NCBI GenBank assembly: GCA_910585135.1
Contig: CAJUEB010000091.1
Location: forward strand, 2,761 to 9,273
Direction: 5' to 3'
Source of the DNA: an uncultured Eubacteriales bacterium
Lineage (GTDB): Bacteria > Bacillota > Clostridia > Peptostreptococcales > Anaerovoracaceae
Length of the DNA stretch: 6,513 nucleotides
The first letter of the stretch is position 1. Each line of letters opens with the position of its first letter. Shown piece after piece: positions 1-5,462 of the stretch. The notes under the pieces were generated by a model. It ran no database searches, was not told the origin of the DNA, and saw nothing but the letters and a program-made list of their open reading frames with translations. Position numbers and translations under genes: made by a program.

Positions 1-393
1 AATTTCCAAAACAGGACGGTGGCGTTTATCGAAAACGGCTCGTGGGCGCCTGCCGCAACGAAAAAGATGCAAAAGTATCTTGCAGAGGCTAAGGAGCTTA
101 CGATGCTCGAAAACAATGTGACGATAAAATCCGCTTTGAATGAAGACAGCACGAAGCAGGTTATGGCACTGGCCGCTGAGCTTGCGGCTCGAGCTGCGGG
201 AAAGGACGTTGATGGAAAAGCGGCCGATGATGCTGGCGAGAATGCTGATGGAAGCAGCGCATCGGAAAATACATCGTCAAAGGGTTTCGTGTGCAATATC
301 TGCGGATATGTATTCGAAGGAGACGCGCTGCCGGATGGCTTCACCTGTCCGCTTTGCGGACGCGGCGCTGAGGACTTTTCCCCTGTTGAATGA
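1..393 (+). CDS. Flavodiiron protein (FprA-type A-type flavoprotein) with C-terminal short rubredoxin domain, 5' partial
   Basis: Only the C-terminal 130 residues are present; the frame is open from base 1 and the start lies upstream of the window. Residues 7-17 (VAFIENGSWAP) match the late flavodoxin-fold strand and loop of FprA-type proteins, and a VTIKSAL stretch follows about 30 residues on. An Ala/Asp/Gly/Ser-rich linker of about 30 residues then leads to a rubredoxin-like module with two CxxC knuckles, CNIC (codons at 292-303) and CPLC (346-357), which would bind one iron. Only 14 residues separate the knuckles, against about 29 in classical rubredoxin, so this is the short-spacing type. 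Known family role: the diiron and FMN core reduces O2 to water or NO to N2O in the cytoplasm of anaerobes, with rubredoxin feeding electrons. The metallo-beta-lactamase-like diiron domain must lie off the left edge and is inferred. No NAD(P)H:rubredoxin reductase module follows. Confidence 0.88.
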   Translation, partial: NFQNRTVAFIENGSWAPAATKKMQKYLAEAKELTMLENNVTIKSALNEDSTKQVMALAAELAARAAGKDVDGKAADDAGENADGSSASENTSSKGFVCNICGYVFEGDALPDGFTCPLCGRGAEDFSPVE

Positions 394-551
394 TCGGGCC
401 GGCAGATGGACGAATGGGCAGTTTGGCAGGGTGGAATCGTTTGAGAAGCAGGATGAATTAGCTTGATGGGAGTGAATCGCTCATTTGCTGCAGCTAGTGG
501 CGTGAACGGTGAACGAAGTGTGCCATATGGAATGAAATAACCTGATAAAAC

Positions 552-571
552 GAGAGGGCGTAAGCCCTCTC
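552..571 (+). terminator. Perfect 8-bp hairpin with GTAA loop, possible terminator
   Basis: GAGAGGGC (552-559), loop GTAA (560-563) and GCCCTCTC (564-571) form a perfect stem closed by a GNRA-type tetraloop. It lies 158 bases after the flavodiiron stop codon and 45 bases before the YibE/F start. On the + strand the hairpin is followed by AAACTATAT and not by a U tract, so it is a poor intrinsic terminator in that direction. On the - strand it is followed by GTTTTATC, slightly better, but no - strand gene ends here. It could equally be an mRNA-stabilising or leader hairpin. The rest of 394-616 shows no gene, no convincing promoter and nothing else I recognise. Confidence 0.4.
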
Positions 572-616
572 AAACTATATCATGCATATAAGATAAGGGA
601 AGGGATGTAGCAAAAG

Positions 617-1795
617 ATGCATAACGGGAAAAAAGCGTTTGACGTAAAAAAGGCAATCGTATGGGTGCTTACCGTGTTTTTTTCCATTACTTTTATATTG
701 GCGGGCAACCGGGTGGTAACGAAGGAATTGTCGTTTTTTAGTACGACGAAGGACGATGCCGCCAGGGGAGAGGTCCTAAAGGTGATGGCCGAGTCCAGCG
801 ATGAGACGAACCTGGGCGGTGAAACCGTTTATGAAAGCACGATCGTAGATTTTAAATGCAGGATCTTGAATGGAAAATATAAAGGGGACGAGGTCACGGC
901 ACAGCAGATGATCGATGGCATGTACGCAGGGAGTGAGTATGTCAAGAGCGTGAAACCGGGGGATAAAATCTTGCTGCTTCGTTCTGCGGATGCCGGAATG
1001 GAAAATACCTGGCAGTTCAGCGATTATTATCGTCTCGATAAGGTCATTATTTTAGCGGCGGTGTTCATGCTGCTGGTTTTGCTGATCGGCAGGTGGAAAG
1101 GCGTCAATACGTTGATTTCCTTGATTTTTACTTTTTCTTTTGTATTCTTTGTTTTCGTGCCTGCGGTGATGGCGGGCTTCAATGCGTATTTGCTGGCGGC
1201 AATCACCTGCCTGTTTACCATCATCATGACGCTGGTGTTGATTAACGGGATCAGCAAGAAAACGCTGGCGACGATTATTGGCTGTGCGGCAGGGTCGCTG
1301 ATCGCGGCGGCCGGTACATACATCATGAGCGGCGTGATGGAACTTACGGGATTTGTCGATGAGCATTCGTATTACCTGACGATGTTGAATTCCGATAAGC
1401 CGATGGATCTGGTGGCAATCATTTTCGCTGCGGTCGTTATCGGCGCATTGGGAGCGATCATGGATATTGCCATGGATATTTCTTCCTCTTTATTTGAGCT
1501 GAGTGAACACGTTCCGGACATTTCCTTCCGCCAGCTTTATAAAAGCGGCATGAGCATCGGGCGGGATATCATGGGGACGATGGCAAATACCCTGGTGCTG
1601 GCTTATATTGGAAGCTCTCTTTGCAGCATCATGATCCTTCTGACCTTTTCGACCTCAGCGATGGATCTGCTTAATCGCGAGGCTATCGTGGTCGAATTTT
1701 TGCAGGCGTTGATTGGAAGCCTGGCGATTTTGCTGACGATTCCGTGTACGGTGTGCGTTTGCGGAGGCTTGTATTTGAAAAAACGAAAGGAATAA
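617..1795 (+). CDS. YibE/F family multi-pass membrane protein
   Basis: The 392-residue product has the YibE/F layout. A first membrane helix at about 13-31 is followed by an extracytoplasmic region at about 35-140, then about seven hydrophobic segments (near 142-158, 164-185, 189-211, 216-238, 264-286, 321-345 and 357-384), ending in a basic KKRKE tail. The family's most conserved stretches are present: GALGAIMDIAMD at 276-287, and SGMSIGRDIMGTMANT at 310-325 followed by LVLAY. The conserved Asp, Arg and Asn residues inside or near the membrane suggest a transport role, but no substrate is established and I assign none. The start is fixed by an in-frame TAG at 608-610; the ATG at 617 is the first one after it. 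The purine-rich AAGGGAAGGG (595-604) is a rather distant ribosome site. The gene ends 3 bases before nfo, so the two are probably one transcript. Confidence 0.9.
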   Translation: MHNGKKAFDVKKAIVWVLTVFFSITFILAGNRVVTKELSFFSTTKDDAARGEVLKVMAESSDETNLGGETVYESTIVDFKCRILNGKYKGDEVTAQQMIDGMYAGSEYVKSVKPGDKILLLRSADAGMENTWQFSDYYRLDKVIILAAVFMLLVLLIGRWKGVNTLISLIFTFSFVFFVFVPAVMAGFNAYLLAAITCLFTIIMTLVLINGISKKTLATIIGCAAGSLIAAAGTYIMSGVMELTGFVDEHSYYLTMLNSDKPMDLVAIIFAAVVIGALGAIMDIAMDISSSLFELSEHVPDISFRQLYKSGMSIGRDIMGTMANTLVLAYIGSSLCSIMILLTFSTSAMDLLNREAIVVEFLQALIGSLAILLTIPCTVCVCGGLYLKKRKE

Positions 1796-1798
1796 CAT

Positions 1799-2629
1799 AT
1801 GTTGTATATTGGTTGTCATTTATCGTCCGTGAAGGGTTTTGAACACATGGGAAAAGAAGCGGTCAGGATAGGAGCGAATACGTTTCAGTTTTTTACCCGC
1901 AATCCGCGGGGCGGTGGGGCAAAGGCGATCGATCCGGAGGATGCCAAGCGGTTTTTAACGCTTGCGGCGGAGAATGGCTTTGGCAAGCTGGTCGCACATG
2001 CGCCATATACCCTGAATCCATGCTCGGCGACGGAAAAGGTGAGGGATTTTGCCTTTTTTGCCATGGAGGATGACATGAAGCGGATGGAATATATCCCGGG
2101 AAATTATTATAACTTTCATCCGGGAAGTCACGTGGGGCAGGGAACGGAACAGGGAATTGCCCTGATTATAGAGCTTTTGAACCGTATTATAAAGCCGGAG
2201 CAGCAAACCACGATCCTGCTGGAAACCATGGCGGGCAAGGGCAGTGAAATCGGCGGCAGGTTCGAAGAATTGAAGGCGATCATCGATGGCGTTCATCATC
2301 AGGATAAGATTGGCGTGTGCCTGGATACCTGCCATGTCAGTGATGCCGGATACGATATTATAAATGATCTGGACGGTGTTTTGGCGCAGTTTGACAGTAT
2401 CATCGGTTTGCAGAAGCTGTGCGCTTTGCATATCAACGATAGCCTTAATCCGGTTGGCGCGCGCAAAGACCGCCATGCGAAGATCGGAGAAGGTCATTTA
2501 GGGACGGAAACGATCGTGAAGGTAATCAATCACCCGAAATTAAAAGGGCTTCCATGTATTCTGGAAACCCCAAATGAACTGGACGGATATGCGAAAGAAA
2601 TCGAGATGCTGCGCAGCGCTTATAAATAG
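1799..2629 (+). CDS. nfo: Deoxyribonuclease IV (endonuclease IV, AP endonuclease)
   Basis: The 276-residue product is a full-length member of the Nfo family, a TIM barrel with three metal ions. It cleaves DNA 5' to abasic sites and removes blocked 3' ends in base excision repair. All nine metal ligands known from the E. coli enzyme can be placed: His67 (HAPYTLN), His107 (NFHPGSH), Glu142 (LLETMAGKG), Asp176 and His179 (CLDTCH), His211 (HINDS), Asp224 and His226 (DRHAKIGEGHLG) and Glu256 (ILETP). Their spacing matches E. coli closely, so the enzyme should be active. The start at 1799 has AAAGG at 1786-1790, 8 bases upstream. It lies in the same frame as the YibE/F gene, separated from it by that gene's TAA and one CAT codon. 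Its 3' end overlaps the opposing CDF gene by 10 bp. No terminator is visible right after it. Confidence 0.97.
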   Translation: MLYIGCHLSSVKGFEHMGKEAVRIGANTFQFFTRNPRGGGAKAIDPEDAKRFLTLAAENGFGKLVAHAPYTLNPCSATEKVRDFAFFAMEDDMKRMEYIPGNYYNFHPGSHVGQGTEQGIALIIELLNRIIKPEQQTTILLETMAGKGSEIGGRFEELKAIIDGVHHQDKIGVCLDTCHVSDAGYDIINDLDGVLAQFDSIIGLQKLCALHINDSLNPVGARKDRHAKIGEGHLGTETIVKVINHPKLKGLPCILETPNELDGYAKEIEMLRSAYK

Positions 2630-3792
2630 GTATATGCTTTGTCGAAGGTAATGACGATATAGTAGCTTTCGTCGATCGCCTGCGCGGCTTTTTTGGCGGC
2701 GGCGGTGATCTCGTCCTCCCGGAGTTTGCAGTCTGTTGACAGCACAACATCGAATATGATGTTGGTATGAGTCGGACCTGCTACAATCCTGAAATCGTGG
2801 ATGTCTTCCACGCCGGGAAGCGGCAGCAGCGCACCTGCAATTACGGTGCGCATTTTCATGATGAGCGGGTCATTTGTGCGGATCGGATCCATATGGGCGA
2901 CGAATTGGATGTGAAGTGTTTCCTTGACGATACGTTCGATGTTGTCGATCATGTCATGGCTCTTCATCAAATCTCCGTCCGCGTCCACTTCAATATGGAT
3001 CGAGGCGAAGATTTTCCCCGGTCCATAGTTGTGTACCATGAGGTCGTGGACGCCTAATATGCCGGGTTCGCGCTGCATGATTTCCTTGATCGCGCATACC
3101 ATCTCCTGGTCGGGCGCTTCCCCCAGCAAGGGACTGATGGTTTCCCGTACGAGCTGGATGCCGGACCAGACGATAAACAGGGCGACCAGGCAGCCCATGT
3201 AACCATCGATTTGAAGACCCGTAAAATGGCTGACGAGAATGCTCACCAATACGGCAGCCGTTGCAATGACATCGTTTCTGCTGTCGGCGGCGGTGGCCAT
3301 CAAAGTTACGGATTTAATTTTCTTGCCGATATGGACATTAAAGAAGGATTGCCACAGCTTCACCAGGATAGCGACTGCCAGGATCAGGATGGTGATGCTG
3401 CCGGACTGTACCGGGGCGGGATGCAGAATTTTATCGATGGACGACCGAAGCAGCTGCACGCCGATAATGATGATCACGATCGAGACAAACAGGCCGCTCA
3501 GGTATTCGATCCTGGCGTGCCCGTATGGGTGGTTCTCATCTTCCGGCATTGATGCCAGCTTAAAGCCAACCAGCGTAATGATAGAGGAAGATGCGTCCGC
3601 CAGATTGTTGATCCCGTCCGCGACGATGGCGATGCTTTTGGCGATCAGGCCAACTGCGATTTTCATGATGCAAAGGAGCAGGTTGGAGACGATGCCGACG
3701 ATGCCCGCCAGCTTGCCGTATTGTTCCCGCACCTTTGGATCGGAAGTGTTTTCATGATTTTTGATAAAAGCTTTGATTAAAAATTTTCCCAT
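2620..3792 (-). CDS. Cation diffusion facilitator (CDF) transporter, probably Mn2+ exporter, with duplicated C-terminal domain
   Basis: The 390-residue product is a CDF-family metal/proton antiporter of the cell membrane. After a short cytoplasmic N-terminus come six helices, with the hallmark DENHPYGHARIE at 85-96. The membrane metal site reads N62-x3-D66 in helix 2 and D170-x3-D174 in helix 5. This Asn-Asp-Asp-Asp pattern is, as I recall, that of MntE-type manganese exporters, whereas zinc CDFs usually have His at one position; manganese is therefore an inference. The first cytoplasmic domain (about 225-304) keeps His249, His266, His279, His300 and Asp302, matching the YiiP dimer-domain metal ligands. 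A second copy of the fold follows at about 310-390, as in other long Bacillota CDFs. The start is supported by AGGAGG 10 bases upstream (3803-3808). The gene lies 22 bp downstream of the TSCPD gene, so the two are one operon, and its end overlaps nfo. Confidence 0.93.
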   Translation of the reverse strand: MGKFLIKAFIKNHENTSDPKVREQYGKLAGIVGIVSNLLLCIMKIAVGLIAKSIAIVADGINNLADASSSIITLVGFKLASMPEDENHPYGHARIEYLSGLFVSIVIIIIGVQLLRSSIDKILHPAPVQSGSITILILAVAILVKLWQSFFNVHIGKKIKSVTLMATAADSRNDVIATAAVLVSILVSHFTGLQIDGYMGCLVALFIVWSGIQLVRETISPLLGEAPDQEMVCAIKEIMQREPGILGVHDLMVHNYGPGKIFASIHIEVDADGDLMKSHDMIDNIERIVKETLHIQFVAHMDPIRTNDPLIMKMRTVIAGALLPLPGVEDIHDFRIVAGPTHTNIIFDVVLSTDCKLREDEITAAAKKAAQAIDESYYIVITFDKAYTYL

Positions 3793-3802
3793 TCCCCTGA
3801 AA

Positions 3803-3808
3803 CCTCCT
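3803..3808 (-). promoter_or_regulatory. Ribosome binding site AGGAGG of the CDF gene
   Basis: On the - strand AGGAGG ends 10 bases before the ATG at 3792. It sits in the 22-bp gap after the TSCPD stop codon, which supports independent initiation of the second gene of the operon and confirms the CDF start. Confidence 0.75.
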
Positions 3809-3814
3809 GCTTTG

Positions 3815-4075
3815 TTATTGTGCCTTTTCCTTCTCCAGTGCGCTGATCAGCGCTTGCGCTAGTTGGTCTGAGCAGGAGGTGGATTTAAACCCGCATTTAA
3901 TGCCCAGGATCTTATCTTTGATCTGCTGGACGGTCATGCCGTCGGCCAGTGCGGCGATTGCCTTCAGGTTGCCGTTGCACCCGCCTTGGAAACGGATGTT
4001 TCTTACAGTGTTGCCATCCAGCTCGAATTCAATCTGTGTAGAGCATACGCCCCTTGGGGAAAAGTTATGTTTCAT
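3815..4075 (-). CDS. Small TSCPD domain protein (TIGR03905-like), function unknown
   Basis: The 86-residue product begins MKHNFSPRGVCS and resembles the stand-alone TSCPD family, related to the zinc-binding C-terminal domain of some class II ribonucleotide reductases. Four cysteines stand at the conserved places: Cys11 (GVCST), Cys33 (GGCNGN), Cys61 (IKCGFK) and Cys68 (TSCSD, the variant of the name-giving TSCPD motif). They plausibly form one zinc or other metal site; that is inference. No signal peptide or membrane segment is seen, so it is cytoplasmic. The open frame runs further upstream to 4546, but the family-like sequence starts at this ATG, which has a strong AAGGAGG 10 bases before it; the upstream part lies antisense to the DUF3048 gene. 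It is the first gene of an operon with the CDF transporter. The role is not known. Confidence 0.88.
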   Translation of the reverse strand: MKHNFSPRGVCSTQIEFELDGNTVRNIRFQGGCNGNLKAIAALADGMTVQQIKDKILGIKCGFKSTSCSDQLAQALISALEKEKAQ

Positions 4076-4085
4076 TGTACGAAGA

Positions 4086-4092
4086 CCTCCTT
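4086..4092 (-). promoter_or_regulatory. Ribosome binding site AAGGAGG that fixes the TSCPD start
   Basis: On the - strand AAGGAGG ends 10 bases before the ATG at 4075. It decides the start against the longer open frame that continues to 4546. Confidence 0.8.
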
Positions 4093-4095
4093 TTG

Positions 4096-4104
4096 TGTTA
4101 CAAT
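4096..4104 (+). promoter_or_regulatory. Extended -10 promoter TGTTACAAT for the DUF3048 gene
   Basis: TACAAT (4099-4104) matches the SigA -10 consensus at five of six bases and is preceded by the TGn extension. A weak -35 candidate TTGTAC (4075-4080) lies 18 bases upstream. The transcript would start near 4111, giving a leader of about 33 bases with AAAGGGAAAG (4127-4136) as ribosome site before the ATG at 4144. Called by eye only. Confidence 0.6.
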
Positions 4105-4106
4105 AT

Positions 4107-4135
4107 AGTATAGCAAATAAAGACTGAAAGGGAAA
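4107..4135 (-). promoter_or_regulatory. Extended -10 promoter TGCTATACT for the TSCPD-CDF operon
   Basis: On the - strand TGCTATACT (complement of 4107-4115) holds a TGn extension and a five-of-six -10 box. A weak -35 TTTCCC (complement of 4130-4135) sits 17 bases upstream. The transcript would start near 4100, so the leader before the TSCPD ATG is only about 25 bases. That is too short for a metal riboswitch. Called by eye only. Confidence 0.6.
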
Positions 4136-4143
4136 GTAGAAGT

Positions 4144-5193
4144 ATGGCAAGAGCAAAATCTGCGAAAAAAAGAAAAAAGAAATCCAAGGATGGGCTTCTG
4201 ATCGGAATTGTAGTTGTCGCAATCGTTGCCGTAATCGGCGGCGTAGGGTTGTATTTGATGGGAGGAAGCCTGCTTGGCGGACTGCCTGATCTTGTTGCGA
4301 AAAAGGAAGTGGTAAATCCGCTGACGGGGCAGGTTTGTGCTGAGGAACTTGCGGCAAGGCCGCTGGTGGTGTCGATCGATAATGTAGGGGATGCCGTGCC
4401 GCAGTCGTGGCTGTCAAAGGCTGATTTGGTTTACGAATTTCCTGTAGAGGGAAATCAAACCAGGCTTCAGGCGGTCTATTACGGGGAGTTTCCGGAAACG
4501 TTCGGTCCGGTAAGGAGTACCCGGCCTTATTTCGTAGATTTGACACGAGAATACCAGGCGATCTTCTTAGCGCATGGGTGGAGCCCGCAGGCGAAGGAAT
4601 ATCTGTTATCCGATGTCGTTCCGTATATAAATGCCATGAACAGCGATTGCAATTTTTATCGGGTAAGCGATAAGAGCGCGCCGCATAATTCGTATATTAA
4701 ATGGGACGAAGTGAAGGCGGAAATAGATGCAAAGGGCTGGTGGGATGAGCCGAAGGAAATCAAGCCGTTCCGTTTTCTCGGCGGCAGCCAGGTCAATGAA
4801 GGCGAGAACGCATCAAAGATTGCCTTTAATTATTCCAGCAGCAAGTGCGAGTTTACTTATGATCCTGCCTCTGGGAAGTACACCAGGACGATCAATGGCG
4901 GGAAGGACTATGTAGACCATGAAACGGGCGAGCCGATTACGGTCGATAATATCCTGGTGCAGAAGGTCGAAAGCAGCAGGATCGATAGCTATGGCAGGCT
5001 GCGGATCGATATGTGTGCAGGCGGGGATGCGGTTCTCCTTACTAACGGCGTGGCGGTGAAGGGGCGCTGGTCAAGGGATAACCTGGATTCGAGAACTGTA
5101 TTTACAGATGAAAAGGGCAATGAATTCAGGCTGACGCCGGGTCAGTCGTGGGTTGAGGTCATAGACCAGAATTGCACGTTTACTTATAATTAA
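4144..5193 (+). CDS. DUF3048 domain protein (YerB-like), membrane anchored
   Basis: The 349-residue product starts with a very basic cytoplasmic stretch (MARAKSAKKRKKKSKDG) and one membrane helix at about 18-40; the rest should face outside. No lipobox cysteine is seen at the helix, unlike the lipoprotein form of YerB. The DUF3048 N-terminal domain is recognised by NPLTG (58-62), RPLVVSIDN, PQSWLSKADLVYEF, a TRLQAVYYGE stretch and GPVRSTRPY. The DUF3048 C-terminal domain follows with GKYTRTINGG, DNILVQ, KGRWSRD and LTPGQSWVEVI, and ends where the family normally ends, so it is complete. The biochemical function is unknown; I infer only an envelope location. An in-frame TAG at 4111-4113 and AAAGGG upstream support the start. 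The gene is divergent from the TSCPD-CDF operon and is followed by its own hairpin terminator. Confidence 0.9.
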   Translation: MARAKSAKKRKKKSKDGLLIGIVVVAIVAVIGGVGLYLMGGSLLGGLPDLVAKKEVVNPLTGQVCAEELAARPLVVSIDNVGDAVPQSWLSKADLVYEFPVEGNQTRLQAVYYGEFPETFGPVRSTRPYFVDLTREYQAIFLAHGWSPQAKEYLLSDVVPYINAMNSDCNFYRVSDKSAPHNSYIKWDEVKAEIDAKGWWDEPKEIKPFRFLGGSQVNEGENASKIAFNYSSSKCEFTYDPASGKYTRTINGGKDYVDHETGEPITVDNILVQKVESSRIDSYGRLRIDMCAGGDAVLLTNGVAVKGRWSRDNLDSRTVFTDEKGNEFRLTPGQSWVEVIDQNCTFTYN

Positions 5194-5213
5194 ATTGATT
5201 ATGATGGGAACAG

Positions 5214-5257
5214 GGCTGTCTGCCGGCGGATTAAAATGAGCTGGCAGGCAGCCTTTT
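5214..5257 (+). terminator. Intrinsic terminator after the DUF3048 gene
   Basis: Bases 5214-5227 pair with 5240-5253 in a 14-bp stem with two G-U wobbles (5219-5248 and 5225-5242) and a 12-base loop, followed by TTTT (5254-5257). It begins 20 bases after the stop codon. The U tract is short, but the stem is strong. Confidence 0.7.
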
Positions 5258-5260
5258 AAG

Positions 5261-5350
5261 TGGTGCGGATTTTCCGCCCGGCGTATGACGGCGCGCTGCC
5301 TGTAGTGGTGGACGGGTGGACGCCCGCTCCGCTGGCCCGCGGTGCGGGCG
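5261..5350. other. GC-rich block with small hairpins, no gene recognised
   Basis: By hand count 67 of these 90 bases are G or C (74%), far above the flanking sequence, which turns AT-rich at 5351. It contains GCGGA-TTT-TCCGC (5265-5277) and the perfect hairpin GCCCGC-GGT-GCGGGC (5335-5349). Reading frames through it give no recognisable protein. It lies between two convergent terminators, so it should be little transcribed. It may be a degenerate repeat or the remnant of an insertion; I cannot tell which. Confidence 0.45.
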
Positions 5351-5432
5351 ATTCAAATATGCGCCGCTTCCGCAATGATTAAATCTGTATGAAATGAAAA
5401 ATGTGAGAAGCGAAACGGGTGGAGGCGGGCGC

Positions 5433-5462
5433 AAGAAAAAAGCATCATCTGCTGACGATGCT
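5433..5462 (-). terminator. Intrinsic terminator of the penicillin-binding protein gene
   Basis: On the - strand AGCATCGTC (complement of 5454-5462), loop AGCA and GATGATGCT (complement of 5441-5449) form a 9-bp stem with one G-U wobble. It is followed directly by five more T and then CTT (complement of 5433-5440). The stop codon of the gene (5445-5447) lies inside the descending arm of the stem, so the last codons and the terminator share sequence. Confidence 0.88.

Noticed and set aside
502..515. Tandem repeat of GTGAACG, two copies
   Set aside because: Two copies of seven bases in a gap can arise by chance; there is no third copy or symmetry to suggest an operator.
578..592. TATCAT and TATAAG as a promoter for YibE/F
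   Set aside because: No -35 element stands at a fitting distance; the place where it should be is filled by the hairpin at 552-571.
1955..2497. 180-codon open frame on the - strand
   Set aside because: It is antisense to nfo, which has all catalytic residues and family-level similarity; the antisense product shows no recognisable domain.
2678..2694. GCC-TGCGC-GGC followed by TTTTTT as a terminator for nfo
   Set aside because: The stem is only about three base pairs, and the T run is explained by Lys codons of the CDF gene on the other strand.
3239..3757. 172-codon open frame on the + strand
   Set aside because: It is antisense to the CDF gene, and its sequence is the complement of membrane-helix codons.
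4076..4143. Manganese riboswitch (yybP-ykoY) or other leader RNA for the CDF operon
   Set aside because: The whole divergent gap is 68 bp and the predicted leader is about 25 bases, too short for any known metal riboswitch.
4076..4546. Upstream extension of the TSCPD frame, giving a 243-residue - strand product
   Set aside because: The extra part lies antisense to the DUF3048 gene and looks like shadow translation. A strong ribosome site directly precedes the internal ATG at 4075, where the family-like sequence begins.
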